Made by a program: the position numbers and the translations under genes. Positions 11,911-23,099 of a DNA stretch of 64,000 nt are shown here, in pieces (position 1 is the first letter of the stretch; each line of letters opens with the position of its first letter). Source of the stretch: Epiperipatus broadwayi (lineage: Eukaryota > Onychophora > Udeonychophora > Euonychophora > Peripatidae). The notes under the pieces are model-generated. The model had not been told where the DNA came from. It made no database searches and saw only the letters and a list, made by a program, of their open reading frames with translations. The stretch is from positions 2,199,001 through 2,263,000 of the forward strand of contig JAQFVV010006306.1 of NCBI GenBank assembly GCA_028023455.1, in the 5' to 3' direction.

Positions 11911-12510
11911 ATTAGGGTGGTCCAAAAATAACCAGAATTTTATAATAAAAATTGTTTATTTTTAAGTGTTATAAATTTAATCTCTTTCAAATTACTATCC
12001 ATTTGATGCAATATACCATTTTAAATCTTTTTTATTTTTTAAAGTAGTCACTTGCAAAGTGATGCCTTTTAATGCCTCTGTCATTTTCTCTACCACTTTT
12101 AAGTCCGCAAAAAAAAAATTGGGAAATTTTTTCCGAGATATTAAAAAAAAATCGCCACAAAGCAAGATCAAGGAAATATGGCTGATAGATAAATAGGGTC
12201 ATGCTGAATTTAATTAAAAAGTGTTTCACAGTCAAGGCTTTGAAAGATGACACTTTGTTGGGGTGGAGCTTGCACTGTTTTCTTTGCTACAAAACAGGAT
12301 GTTTACATTTTATTGCATCATGTAAATGTTTCAAAACTTGCACATAAAATGCCTGACCGTTACAAACTAAATCCGAGAAAAAAAAATGCCGTTTGCATAA
12401 AAAAATCTGTATTATTTTAACTTTGGACTTCACTTGCCAAGTTTTTAGAAACATGGTGACTTTAACATTTCAATTAAACCATTCATAAACTAGGGGTTTT
12501 ATAAGATTTG
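11911..12510 (-). pseudogene. Mariner-type transposase relic with one terminal repeat
   Basis: On the minus strand, fragments in changing frames follow a mariner transposase C-terminal half. A VNGxxFYVQVLKxLHDAI-like block comes first, then SFKALTVKHFLIKF (the segment after the family's HDNAP-x-H block). QPYFLDLALWRFFFNISEKI follows, which is the family's PPYSPDLAP-x-DFFLFP region with the catalytic D/F area altered. The tail ends in KRHHFASDYF. Beyond it, ATTAGGGTGGTCCAAAAA near 11914 has the form of a mariner inverted terminal repeat. The N-terminal half and the second terminal repeat are absent. Frameshifts rule out function. Confidence 0.6.
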
Positions 12511-12796
12511 CAATGGTTTGATTATTAATTTATAACTTAACATACAACTATCTCTTGTAATAATTAAATCAAATACTCAATACTTTTCTCTGTTTTTTTC
12601 AATAGTCCATTTCAAATCATTCAAGTTATTTAACTCCTATACAAGTAAATTTATAGTATTTAAATATATATTTTAAATATATATATTGAAAAAATATAAA
12701 CTTTTGAATGCAAAATATAACAGATATGTACACATATTACTTCATCTGAATAGGGAATAGTCTAATATTTATAAAGAATTTTGGAAGATTAACTTT

Positions 12797-13150
12797 CTTT
12801 GACTTGAGGTCAACATGGGCATAACAGGGATTTGGGCATTCTATCATCAGATTTTCAATGGTATAGTTGGCTGAAGAGTTGGAGGTTGGAGTAGATTGAA
12901 ACCTTTCTATTAAAATATAAAGATTTGCCATCTTAATATAAACTGAGCACTGATTATATATATATATGTGTGGGAGATGATAATCTGGATCAACTGATGA
13001 GTGCTGTTTCAGTGTGAAATACGTGTATTGTTGATTATTTATCTTTCCTACATGTGTGTGGTATGTGTATTAGTTGTATGAGATAGTGCGGATAGTTGAA
13101 GGTTGCTTGAAAGTCAGTTCAAATCTCCTACATTTCCATTAAAAACCTAA
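12797..13150 (+). mobile_element. Family B ribozyme element, copy 3
   Basis: Full-length style copy with the block order of copy 1, ending in a tail with AAGTCAGTTCAAATCTCC (B-box-like). It carries one of the better preserved ribozymes of the family. Confidence 0.75.
12982..13036 (+). ncRNA. Hammerhead ribozyme, family B, core intact
   Basis: AATC (outer stem I), ATCAA, CTGATGA at 12994-13000, stem II GTGCT...AGTGT (wobble-rich), GAAA at 13016-13019, a short stem III of TAC/GTGTA type, UA at the cleavage position, then the stem I partner and GATT. The core is complete; stems are weakened by G-T pairs. Confidence 0.65.
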
Positions 13151-13159
13151 ATATATATT

Positions 13160-14870
13160 GTAGCACTAAAATCTACAAAAACCATGACCACCTATATGGC
13201 AGTTCTTCTAAATAGGATTTTTTCCACCATTATTTTTGTGTAAAGCAATGTAAAAAAGGTTCTGCACTGTAGGGGTTTATTTATGGCAGTTTTATGTATT
13301 TATAAACCACAGTGCTTTATGCCAAATTCTGGTTCTTCTAGCCATTATCATACAGCTGTAATGTTCTTAGTCATTTTTGCATATAATCCTTTACTGAAAA
13401 TTTCTCATGTTTTATTTATTAATGATTTCAATTTAGAAATATGTTTTACGATTCAAATGATTATTTACATATTTAGTTTATTTCCCGTGTAAATCATCAT
13501 TTATTATTTTTTGTTTCAAACACACAATATTTAAACGTTGCCCACTGTTAATAAATCATTTATCTCAGCTAATACTATTGCAAGCAAAGTTCAGATAGGC
13601 TCAGATCATCCTGAATAACACAATGCAGTGTGCACATGTGCAAACCTGCTGGCGCAAAATGAAGCACAACCAAATAAAATTAATGTCCAAAATATTTTCT
13701 GAACCATATCATTTAATTAAACTAGTGTATTGATATCTTATTCTACTCTTTAGTAGTAATATGTAGCCAACACATTAGTTTAACAAAATAATCCTTTCAA
13801 GGTATATCAAATTCTCCACATTCCTTTTAAAGAATTCATTACAGTTAAACAGATAAGACCAAAAAATTCAGTTCCAATGTTTCATATTTAATTTAATTAA
13901 TCAAGTGTTTATAGTTTGTAAATTTTATTAATGTAACCATCATCTGTCTAAGTATTAATGTATATATTTTTAGAAAACTTGAATGGTTTTTAAATACATT
14001 TAGGAAATTCCATGAATCCAATATATAACATGAGCAAGCAGACGATTTTTTATATTTAATCCCCCTCCCCTTAATTTTTTTTTCAATCGGTGTATTCGAT
14101 ATTTCTAATTTCTACTTTAGTCTTTATCCGATCCATTTCCTGATTTTATTTATATATAGCATCCAATTTCATATCAAATTTGAAACTATTTATACTAAAA
14201 AATGGAACTTTAAATAATTTTAAAGTTGCTCTTATGGCTTTTTCTTCTTAAGATAAATGGACATGAAAAGACTCCTTTAAGTTTCGTTCCAATTTTTAAC
14301 ATACCAGTCAATTTTAATGTTTTTTCATTAAATTTGCTTCTTTGACTTTTAAATTTGGAAACATGATATTCATTTTAATCAAAGGACACAGTCTCAACAT
14401 CTAATAGTTTTTTAATTTTTTTTCATCATCAGGGATTATTTTCTTTAGCATCTTTACCTTTTTGATATTTATTTATTAAGTTTGATATTTATTACCCTTT
14501 TTAGCCATATTTTATATATATAAATAAAAGATTTAACACATTTATATAAAAATGCACCATTTCCCCTGAACTAATTAAAATTATAACATTTTACATATTC
14601 TGTAAAAGTTGTTTCGCACTTTAAATAACCCATTCTCATGTATTTCCACATTCCTAAGTTCATTAGGTTTAATCACCCTAATTGTTAAATCTTATTAAAA
14701 AGTGAAGTAGTAAAGATCCTTCCAGCAACTTCTCCCAAAGTAACGGTGAAAGAGGAGGCACATCAGATTGCCAACTACTAGGTTGAGAAATTGGAGAATT
14801 TTTCATCCTTAAGTTGTAGCTAAAAATAGCTAGATAACTAGTTACTGAACAACGTTATAATTTTATCTTT
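13160..14870. other. AT-rich region without recognisable genes
   Basis: No supported feature. The 69-codon frame at 13283-13492 has no recognisable similarity. Confidence 0.4.
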
Positions 14871-14879
14871 CTTATTGCA

Positions 14880-15220
14880 TTGCCAAATCCATACAATATG
14901 AATATCATATTAGTTCTTTTATTACTTTTACAATGCTTTTTACAACCCACTATTGACTGTTTCGATTGTGCCAACAATCTTCTTCAGAACTATGCTAAAT
15001 CTTTTGGCTCTTGTTCCATTAATCTTTATAATTTTCTTTGGCTAATCTGGTTGAGTTGTGAATTTGGGGTGTACTTATCATAAAGATTAATGGAACAAGA
15101 GTAGGAAGATTTAGCATGGTTCTGAAAAAGGTAACCGGGGTAATCGAAACTGTCAATAGTGGCCTGTAAAAAGCATTGCAAAAATAATAAAGAACTAGTA
15201 TATTAATATTACTGAACAAT
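14880..15220. mobile_element. Family F palindrome with hammerhead motif in each arm
   Basis: Near-perfect inverted repeat: left arm about 14895-15035 and right arm about 15075-15215, with a short AT-rich centre. The two open frames over it (67 and 66 codons, opposite strands) are translations of the arms, not genes. The left arm holds a core-intact hammerhead on the minus strand; the right arm holds its mutated mirror on the plus strand at 15117-15160, with CTGAAAA, GAAAC and TGTC. The layout matches families A and B. Confidence 0.7.
14950..14992 (-). ncRNA. Hammerhead ribozyme-like motif, family F
   Basis: Minus strand: CTGAAGA, one extra A, stem II GATTG-TTGGCA-CAATC (five perfect pairs), GAAA, then ACAGTC giving a two-pair stem III with a minimal loop and a GTC triplet. 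Stem I is weak (only TT/AA plus one wobble are clear). The core is complete but the short stem I lowers confidence. Confidence 0.5.
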
Positions 15221-15224
15221 ACTG

Positions 15225-15870
15225 AATGTTTAACTAGGTTGAATCCTATACCTGATTAAAACCAGAAAAATCTCATCTGCCCTAAATTTGAAAAACAGAT
15301 TATTAAGTGTAATGAACAGCAATTTGCACAATCCTATGTAGAAAAATGGCAATGGACAAGCACTTCATTTCTTTTTCAAATTTTTGAATGACTGAAAGTG
15401 TTTAAAAAGCCGAATGTGAGTTCTAAACTTTAAACTACATATATAAATATAATGACAATTTAATTAATTGATACATGAGGAAGTTCAAGTACTGAATAGA
15501 CTTATTAACACTTCTGCTTAATTACTATTATTATAATTAATTATACATGGTTCAACGATTTCAGAAAGTCTTGCAATACCTAAGGAAATATTTTGCATAT
15601 AACGATTGCCAAAGGCCGTTATGTTATTCAAATTTGCAAGTGATTCCTAAAATTTTTAAATTAATTTAAGTATTAGCCATTCAGAGAAGAATATTTTGCA
15701 TACATTAATGATAATTACAGTAATTAACTATGATAATTAAATGACTAATCATTGAAATGTATAAAGCAGGAAATGAAAAACATGAATGTTATTTGACATA
15801 TAGAGACGTATGTTTTGCATAATAACATTAAACTGAAAGACTTAATAAATGGAAATGATTAATAGTCCAC
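15225..15870. other. AT-rich stretch, no gene seen
   Basis: No supported feature. Confidence 0.4.
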
Positions 15871-15886
15871 AATAAAATAGTTCAGA

Positions 15887-16174
15887 GTTAAACCACTAAA
15901 CATCACATGATCACCTTTCTTATGCTTGCTCATAATTGTTGTTAAAACAGGCAAAACTCTCCATACAGTAATGCATTAGATCCTAAGATCTATGTGCAGT
16001 GCTCTTAGATCCAAGGCTCCTCACTGACGAATGCCACAAGATAGAAACTAGTCTGGGGATATTGGATGAGTAAGCACTAGATAGGGATTTTATGCACAAG
16101 TCTTCTGGCATCCATTGATTACTCTGGCTTGCACTGAGTGGCACTACTGTATGGAAAGTTTTGCCCATTTTAAC
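15887..16174 (+). mobile_element. Family A ribozyme element A2
   Basis: Flanked by a 12 bp duplication with one mismatch, AAATAGTTCAGA at 15875-15886 and AAATAGTTGAGA at 16175-16186. Starts with ATCACATGATCACC and ends in GTTTTGCCCATTTTAAC. The left arm is shortened to about 70 bp of terminal sequence; the right arm contains a hammerhead and the tail. The 61-codon minus-strand frame here is a translation of the repeat and recurs in other copies. Confidence 0.8.
16018..16059 (+). ncRNA. Hammerhead ribozyme, family A, core intact
   Basis: TCCTCA, CTGACGA at 16024-16030, GAAA at 16044-16047, ACTAGT stem III, GTC at 16051-16053, TGGGGA closing a six-pair stem I. Stem II (TGC-CACAA-GAT) is weakened by substitutions compared with the family. 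Confidence 0.65.
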
Positions 16175-16354
16175 AAATAGTTGAGAATCTTTACATATAG
16201 CCTTGACATAAAAAAAATTTGATAAATTGGGAAATACATGAAAGAATGGAGATGTAGGCTTTTTGATGTAGAATAGGTTTCTGATAATAAGAAAGATAAA
16301 AGAATATAGGAGAGTGCAATAAATAAGTCCTGAATTATTACATATTCTTCAATA

Positions 16355-16655
16355 CAAAGAGGCTAGTGGTAGAGGGTCAGACTTTGAACTGTAAAACCTT
16401 TGGATCATTTCAAATTCTGGCATTTCCAGAGTTTTAACCAATCTTTTCCTATTGATTGGCTTCATTTTACGGCAAAGAATGGCCCCATTATGATAAATTG
16501 GCCAGGTTGCATTGAATCCATCTTGAATAATGCTCTTTTACCCATACATTTAAAGATGGAGAATGAAAATCACAAGCATACTGGAGAACATCATGCGGGG
16601 ATCCATTTCCATGTCCTCATCATCAGTCACCACTGTAAAGAGTAGTTTACAATGC
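16355..16655 (+). repeat. tRNA-derived SINE-like element
   Basis: Begins with AGAGGCTAGTGGTAGAGG, a clear A-box and D-arm like segment. About 35 bp later a degenerate B box follows (GATCATTTCAAATTC). A body with CTCATCATCAGTCACC lies near its end. The 81-codon frame at 16400-16645 lies inside it and is probably not a gene. I could not find a second copy in the window or a poly(A) tail. Confidence 0.45.
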
Positions 16656-16659
16656 AAAT

Positions 16660-17455
16660 ATTCCTAAAAAGATCAAGCCTACTTATTGAACCCAATCCGT
16701 TTGGAATTTTTAAAAAAATAATGGGAAGATTATTTGTTTGTTATTTATTACATATATACATATAATGCGCAATAGATTATTTTATTATAAAATAAAATAC
16801 GATCAATATTTTAGAAAGTAATATTGTATATATATAAACTATTTGATTAATAAACTGTGATGTATATATATTTTTAAAAAAATTTTGAATATTAATTTAT
16901 AATCAAATGATTTAGGGATAGCCTGAAGTTAAGTTAGGTGGCCGTGTGTGAAAATAAAACTGATTTTATTATTTTATTTGTTTTATCTGTAATAAATGAA
17001 ATGTATTTAAACAATAGGCATTTAAAAATCTAAATGTATTTAAGCAATAGGCAGTTTAAAATATCAGCGTTTCAGGAGATTATCAGCGTTTTATATAAAA
17101 ATAGAAACTTTTTACAAATCATTCTTCTTATTAAAAAAAATATAGCAGCTATAACAATAGACAGCAGTAAAAACTAAAATTTAGAACGCTAAAATGGTGT
17201 TTTTCTTTTTCTTTTATTTAAATCATAACATTTTTAAAAGTCAAATGCTGTAACTAAAAGTTTACCAAATTCAGAGGAAAGAAAGTGAAATAAGAAGTAA
17301 GAATAACTGATAAATTTTGTAATAATTAAAGCATGTTTTAAAAGTTGTTGGAGTAATTTTTTACTATTTTAATTTTTTTCAAAAAGAATAATGAAATTTA
17401 ATCTGCTGAAAATTGGAAAGGAAAAAAAAATGAAATAATTTTCTTAATATATATA
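16660..17455. other. AT-rich stretch, no gene seen
   Basis: No supported feature. It ends in an (AT)n run that forms the left border of the LTR element. Confidence 0.45.
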
Positions 17456-17458
17456 TAT

Positions 17459-19601
17459 TGTACCAATCGAAATGAAAGTGAAGATCGAATCTAACCGCAA
17501 AAACAATATCTCCACTACAAGGGCGCCATCTAGGCATTTGAGCCTAGAAAAATTTATAGAGTAGGCAGATACGCGCTGTTAAGATTCCACTTTATTTAAA
17601 TATTCCGATCGTTAGCCCAAGTCACTAGCTCAGTGGAGACGCAGAGATAAAAATCTATATCTTAATTTATATCTTAAATATCAAAGAGTAAAAGCCACTG
17701 CCAGAAATTAACATATAAAAATATTTATTTACGCACATATAAAATAATATTTAAATTTTGAGGAATAAGTTTAACATTTTAGATTTTTATATTAACTTTT
17801 AATTTTACATTTAACTAATTTCAATGAGTTTAATTATTATTTAGATAGTCAAGTATGAATAGACTACATAGATCTGCATTTGAAAAGAAAATATTCTTCC
17901 CTGATTTAACCTTAGGCAACAAATTTTGCAACCAAATTGGCGCCAATCCATCTGATATATTCATGTATTCAATGTAGCATGATACGACAACACAAAATAC
18001 TATATTGTCAGGAATGTACATCTGAACAATAAGTAGAAATAGAGAAGACATTGACTCTCCACCAACAGGAATGTGACATCTATTGGCAAGTAGAACAATA
18101 AACAAAAAAACTCCATAGGAATGGACTGCGGTCTTCTGCCGACTTACAAACCCATCCATAGGCAAACAGAGGGTGTGTGGCGTATATCTATAATCCTGCC
18201 CATACTACATCTACTAATTACACAAATATATCCAATCCATTGAACCAATTCAACTACAAAATGAATACCCTAAGATTACCCTCCCTTAATACAACTTTAC
18301 AAAACTATATAGCCATTCACGCCCGACTTAATTTTAACATTTAAATACGTTCGCACAGATTTGTTTAAAAATGTTGGGTATAGATCGATTACGTAGATTC
18401 CACGGTCAAAAACATTTCAAAATAAACATAAACGATCAAAATACAAAATTATTGAAACCGACAATCGCAGAGGGAAACTTATAAGTAACCCAATAGTATT
18501 CACCATAAGATACTTGCGTTGTCACCAATAACTTAAAAGACATCCGAATAAATACATTTTAGATACTCACCGTAAGGTATCATTATTTATCGAATGTCTA
18601 TATATTTTGATCAAATATGAAAACCAAAATACAATTAACCGCAAACGAATCCATGCAAGCGTCTATAAACAACTTAAATTTCATACATTTAAATAATCTT
18701 TACAATAAGAAAAAAAAAATGGAAATGATGTTTATCAATCGGAAAACATATAAAATTAAACATTATTAATTTGATTTAAAAACTTACAAAAGTCAGATAA
18801 AAGTCCGTTTTAACATTTCAGTTGGCTTGTTTATCAATTTGTAAAACTTGACGAAAGTTCTTAATTGATTTTAACAATTGTTCATTTCATATAGCTTATG
18901 GTAGAATAGTCCCTGTTCCCGTTGGCAATTCCTACGGAGACTTTCCTGGAAGTCCGGTCTGATATTTTGGAGGTAGCATTAGCTGGTTCTGTTCTGGTAT
19001 CACAGTCTTTTCATTTTTCCTTTTTAAATAGAGAGTGTGGTATGTGCGTCCTACCACCTCTCAAACACACAACGCTGGAACTGTCCGAAAAAAACTGTTT
19101 TTCCCTTTTTATATTATCCACAAGGATTCAATGAACAAAACGTCACTAGTCTATCACTTTCGTTAGGGTCCGAGCCAAGGCCTAGTGCTTCCATTGGTCA
19201 AGCTAAAATCTCTTTCTTCTCTTATCTAACTTTTCATCTGACTTTTTAATTACATAAGAGCCTTGAGGGCTAGCTTGTTTTTCAAATAATAAACAATCAT
19301 TTCCATTTATAGATTACAGGAATTAATTAATACCTGTTTTTATTTTAACTTATATTAAATATTTTAATATTTAACTCTTGTATTTTTTTATCAAAAAAAA
19401 AAAATACGTTCAAATACCTTTTTTTATTTATATATATAAAAAAAATATTTTTAAAGTTTAGCATCTGTGCGAATATATATATTTAACAACATTTTAATTT
19501 TAGCGTCTAGTTTTTTTATAGATTTTTAATACATTTATTTTTATTTGCGAACTTTGTTTTTCTTTTAAATTAATGTAACGACATATCTATATATCGTTAC
19601 A
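17459..19601 (-). repeat. 3' LTR of the element
   Basis: Differs from the other LTR at scattered sites, such as CGAAATG for CGGAATG near the start, ACGCGCT for ACGAGCT, and the final CGTTACA for CATTACA. Contains poly(A/T) runs and a receptor-like fragment. The two 70-codon plus-strand frames near 18.9-19.25 kb overlap in different phases, have no recognised similarity and are probably by-products. Confidence 0.85.
17830..18204 (-). pseudogene. Captured Cys-loop (nicotinic-type) receptor fragment in the 3' LTR
   Basis: The minus-strand frame, open from 18204 to the stop at 17830, reads like the segment from the end of TM1 to past TM3 of a pentameric ligand-gated channel. CLPMDGFVSRQK matches the TM1-TM2 loop (family LP-x-D/S-SGEK). 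GVFLFIVLLAN matches TM2. IPVGGESMSS matches the conserved TM2-TM3 loop (IP-x-T/S-S-D/E-S-V/I-P). A hydrophobic TM3 ending in IVFCVVVSCYIEYMN follows, then APIWLQNLL resembles the PxW start of the cytoplasmic loop. The ligand-binding domain and TM4 are missing. It may be a transduced exon. The frame has no internal ATG at the expected boundary, so translation is doubtful. Confidence 0.55.
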
Positions 19602-20607
19602 TATCAGTAAACTTCCTCAAAAAACAAAAACATTAAAAAAAAAAAAACTTTACTTAGTGTTAGTAATTAATTACGTTACACAAATTGATTACAGTATATA
19701 TGAAAATTTTAAAAGAACAAAACTTTTTTTTTTTTAAAAGACAAAACAGTAATTACATACAAATATAATGATAAAAAAAATGTTGACTGTTGATTCCTTA
19801 TTACCAGCCAAATTTCTGCCCCCTCCCTTTTAAGTTTCATTTCTCCTATCTTTTACCATTTCTTAGGCAAGTTGAACTATTAGATTTTAGTTTAACCCTT
19901 AAACCGCTAATTTTATCATTGGTTGTATCAGATAAAAATCAAATCTTTTAATTGGCCAACTCACAAACTGAAGACAAAGCCTATTGTTAAAACATATTCG
20001 CCTATAATATTAAATTCAACTCAGATACGTTTATAAAAAGTATATAATTAATTTTTCAGGTCATGAAGAAAACGAAAGTTCTTTCAAAAATAAATTGCTA
20101 TTTATTTATTCTAAGATATTCTATATCGGCAACATAAAAGTTATAATGTAAACAAAAAGATCGACTTTTACGTTATAGAAAAGTAAATATTTCTTTTTAC
20201 TACATCTTCAATATATTTACTTAAATCTTCAATATTTTTCGAAAATAATTTTGTTTTTTTATTATTCTCTCTGAAAATTATGTTTAATTTCCATAAATAT
20301 TATTTAATAATAATTTAAATCGTATTCGAAATGAAAATCTCAGCGTTTTTCTTTATTTTCTTTGATCAGGCAGTTTCTTTGTTCTTTCCAGCCAATCAGA
20401 ATGTCTTTTTCGGCTGAGAGCATGCTAAGAACCAATCACAAATAATGTTCCTTCTTTGTTTAGGTTTAAATGCGTTTTTTTTTATTTTTTACTTCTAAAA
20501 TAAATCGGAAGATGTCACCATCGTACAGAACTTTTAAAAACGAATTCAATACGTATTTAACGAATTTTATCGTATAAAAACGAACTGAGTTAGAGTGATT
20601 TTAGATG

Positions 20608-20627
20608 TCGACGAGGAGTCTCGTCGA
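20608..20627 (-). promoter_or_regulatory. GC-rich perfect hairpin in the 5' leader of the LTR element
   Basis: TCGACGAG-GAGT-CTCGTCGA: eight perfect pairs with a four-base loop, in otherwise very AT-rich sequence. It lies about 280 bases downstream of the primer-binding site in element orientation, where retroelements often keep dimerisation or packaging signals. That role is inference only. Confidence 0.4.
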
Positions 20628-20888
20628 GCGCGGGAAAAGGGTTAACAAGACTTTTTTAAAAAAATTTATGATTTAGATTTATTATTACGTTTTATTTATT
20701 ACTTTTTATTCCTCAAATTTATCTCTACATATGCGCAATTTTTTCTTACTGGCAGCACTTTTTAAACAAAACTTCAACGTGTAACTCCACGTCAATACAA
20801 CAAATCTATTTATACTATTTCAGAAAAAAAATTTACGGACATGATTCACTTTTAAAATTCTCAGGGCACTCATGTTTATTAAAGATCG

Positions 20889-20906
20889 GCCCAAGTTGGG
20901 TAGCCA
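20889..20906 (-). other. Probable primer-binding site
   Basis: Minus strand TGGCTACCCAACTTGGGC begins three bases after the end of the 5' LTR. It has the TGG start that pairs with a tRNA CCA end. The matching tRNA species was not determined. Confidence 0.55.
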
Positions 20907-20909
20907 GTT

Positions 20910-23054
20910 TGTACCAATCGGAATGAAAGTGAAGATCGAATCTAACCGCAAAAACAATATCTCCACTACAAGGGCGCCATCTAGGCATTTGAGCCTAGAA
21001 AAATTTATAGAGTAGGCAGATACGAGCTGTTAAGATTCCACTATATTTAAATATTCCGATCGTTAGCCCAAGTCACTAGCTCAGTGGAGACGCAGAGATA
21101 AAAATCTATATCTTAATTTATATCTTAAATATCAAAGAGTAAAAGCCACTGCCAGAAATTAACATATAAAAATATTTATTTACGCACATATAAAATAATA
21201 TTTAAATTTTGAGGAATAAGTTTAACATTTTAGATTTTTATATTAACTTTTAATTTTACATTTAACTAATTTCAATGAGTTTAATTATTATTTAGATAGT
21301 CAAGTATGAATAGACTACATAGATCTGCATTTGAAAAGAAAATATTCTTCCCTGATTTAACCTTAGGCAACAAATTTTGCAACCAAATTGGCGCCAATCC
21401 ATCTGATACATTCATGTATTCAATGTAGCATGATACGACAACACAAAATACTATATTGTCAGGAATGTACATCTGAACAATAAGTAGAAATAGAGAAGAC
21501 ATTGACTCTCCACCAACAGGAATGTGACATCTATTGGCAAGTAGAACAATAAACAAAAAAACTCCATAGGAATGGACTGCAGTCTTCTGCCGACTTACAA
21601 ACCCATCCATAGGCAAACAGAGGGTGTGTGGTGTATATCTATAATCCTGCCCATACTACATCTACTAATTACACAAATATATCCAATCCATTGAACCAAT
21701 TCAACTACAAAATGAATACCCTAAGATTACCCTCCCTTAATACAACTTTACAAAACTATATAGCCATTCACGCCCGACTTAATTTTAACATTTAAATACG
21801 TTCGCACAGATTTGTTTAAAAATGTTGGGTATAGATCGATTACGTAGATTCCACGGTCAAAAACATTTCAAAATAAACATAAACGATCAAAATACAAAAT
21901 TATTGAAACCGACAATCGCAGAGGGAAACTTATAAGTAACCCAATAGTATTCACCATAAGATACTTGCGTTGTCACCAATAACTTAAAAGACATCCGAAT
22001 AAATACATTTTAGATACTCACCGTAAGGTATCATTATTTATCGAATGTCTATATATTTTGATCAAATATGAAAACCAAAATATAATTAACCGCAAACGAA
22101 TCCATGCAAGCGTCTATAAACAACTTAAATTTCATATATTTAAATAATCTTTACAATAAGAAAAAAAAAATGGAAATGATGTTTATCAATCGGAAAACAT
22201 ATAAAATTAAACATTATTAATTTGATTTAAAAACTTACAAAAGTCAGATAAAAGTCCGTTTTAACATTTCAGTTGGCTTGTTTATCAATTTGTAAAACTT
22301 GACGAAAGTTCTTAATTGATTTTAACAATTGTTCATTTCATATAGCTTATGGTAGAATAGTCCCTGTTCCCGTTGGCAATTCCCATGGAGACTTTCCTGG
22401 AAGACCGGTCTGATATTTTGGAGGTAGCATTAGCTGGTTCTGTTCTGGTATCACAGTCTTTTCATTTTTCCTTTTTAAATAGAGAGTGTGGTATGTGCGT
22501 CCTACCACCTCTCAAACACACAACGCTGGAACTGTCCGAAAAAAAACTGTTTTTCCCTTTTTATATTATCCACAAGGATTCAATGAACAAAACGTCACTA
22601 GTCTATCACTTTCGTTAGGGTCCGAGCCAAGGCCTAGTGCTTCCATTGGTCAAGCTAAAATCTCTTTCTTCTCTTATCTAACTTTTCATCTGACTTTTTA
22701 ATTACATAAGAGCCTTGAGGGCTAGCTTGTTTTTCAAATAATAAACAATCATTTCCATTTATAGATTACAGGAATTAATTAATACCTGTTTTTATTTTAA
22801 CTTATATTAAATATTTTAATATTTAACTCTTGTATTTTTTTTATCAAAAAAAAAAAATACGTTCAAATACCTTTTTTTATTTATATATATAAAAAAAATA
22901 TTTTTAAAGTTTAGCATCTGTGCGAATATATATATTTAACAACATTTTAATTTTAGCGTCTAGTTTTTTTATAGATTTTTAATACATTTATTTTTATTTG
23001 CGAACTTTGTTTTTCTTTTAAATTAATGTAACGACATATCTATATATCATTACA
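20910..23054 (-). repeat. 5' LTR of the element
   Basis: Partner of 17459-19601 with the same internal order and the same captured fragment. In element orientation it would carry the promoter; no TATA box stands out in such AT-rich sequence. Confidence 0.85.
21281..21655 (-). pseudogene. Captured Cys-loop receptor fragment in the 5' LTR
   Basis: Same fragment as at 17830-18204, differing by a single residue in the 111-codon core (Val for Ile after EYMN). One synonymous change is also visible near the start (CTGCAG for CTGCGG). It is kept open in both LTRs, which is expected for a recent insertion and is not by itself evidence of selection. Confidence 0.55.
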
Positions 23055-23099
23055 ATATATATATACGTAACGTGCTTCTATATTATCCAATATAAATTT

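Larger units (their letters stand above)
19602..20909 (-). other. Internal region of the LTR element, non-coding
   Basis: About 1.3 kb of AT-rich sequence between the LTRs with no frame resembling gag or pol. It holds a purine-rich GAGGAAG (minus strand of 19612-19618) close to the 3' LTR, a possible polypurine tract about 10 bases from the LTR edge, and a GC-rich hairpin near the 5' end. Confidence 0.65.
17459..23054 (-). mobile_element. Non-autonomous LTR retrotransposon with 2.1 kb LTRs
   Basis: Two nearly identical ~2.14 kb direct repeats (17459-19601 and 20910-23054) enclose a 1.3 kb internal region. Each repeat starts TGTACCAATCG on the plus strand and ends in ...TTACA, giving TG...CA termini. 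On the minus strand the LTR starts with TGTAA, a common form in animal Ty3/gypsy elements. A primer-binding-site-like TGG motif lies three bases inside the upstream LTR. The internal region has no gag, pol or env frame, so the element resembles a large retrotransposon derivative moved in trans. Flanks on both sides are (AT)n, so the target duplication cannot be defined. The few LTR differences suggest a fairly recent insertion. Confidence 0.85.

Noticed and set aside
15983-16168. Recurring minus frame with QSNQWMPEDLCIKSLS-type sequence in several places
   Set aside because: It is the translation of the family A tail (also at 37238-37489, 52196-52429, 60450-60638); it is broken differently in each copy and overlaps the ribozyme.
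16590-16645. CTGATGATGAGGAC on the minus strand of the SINE-like element
   Set aside because: A GAAA occurs downstream, but no stem II closes between the two and no stem I is found.
18922-19249. Overlapping 70-codon frames in the LTR as genes
   Set aside because: They overlap in different phases, are altered by one-base indels in the other LTR, and have no recognisable similarity.
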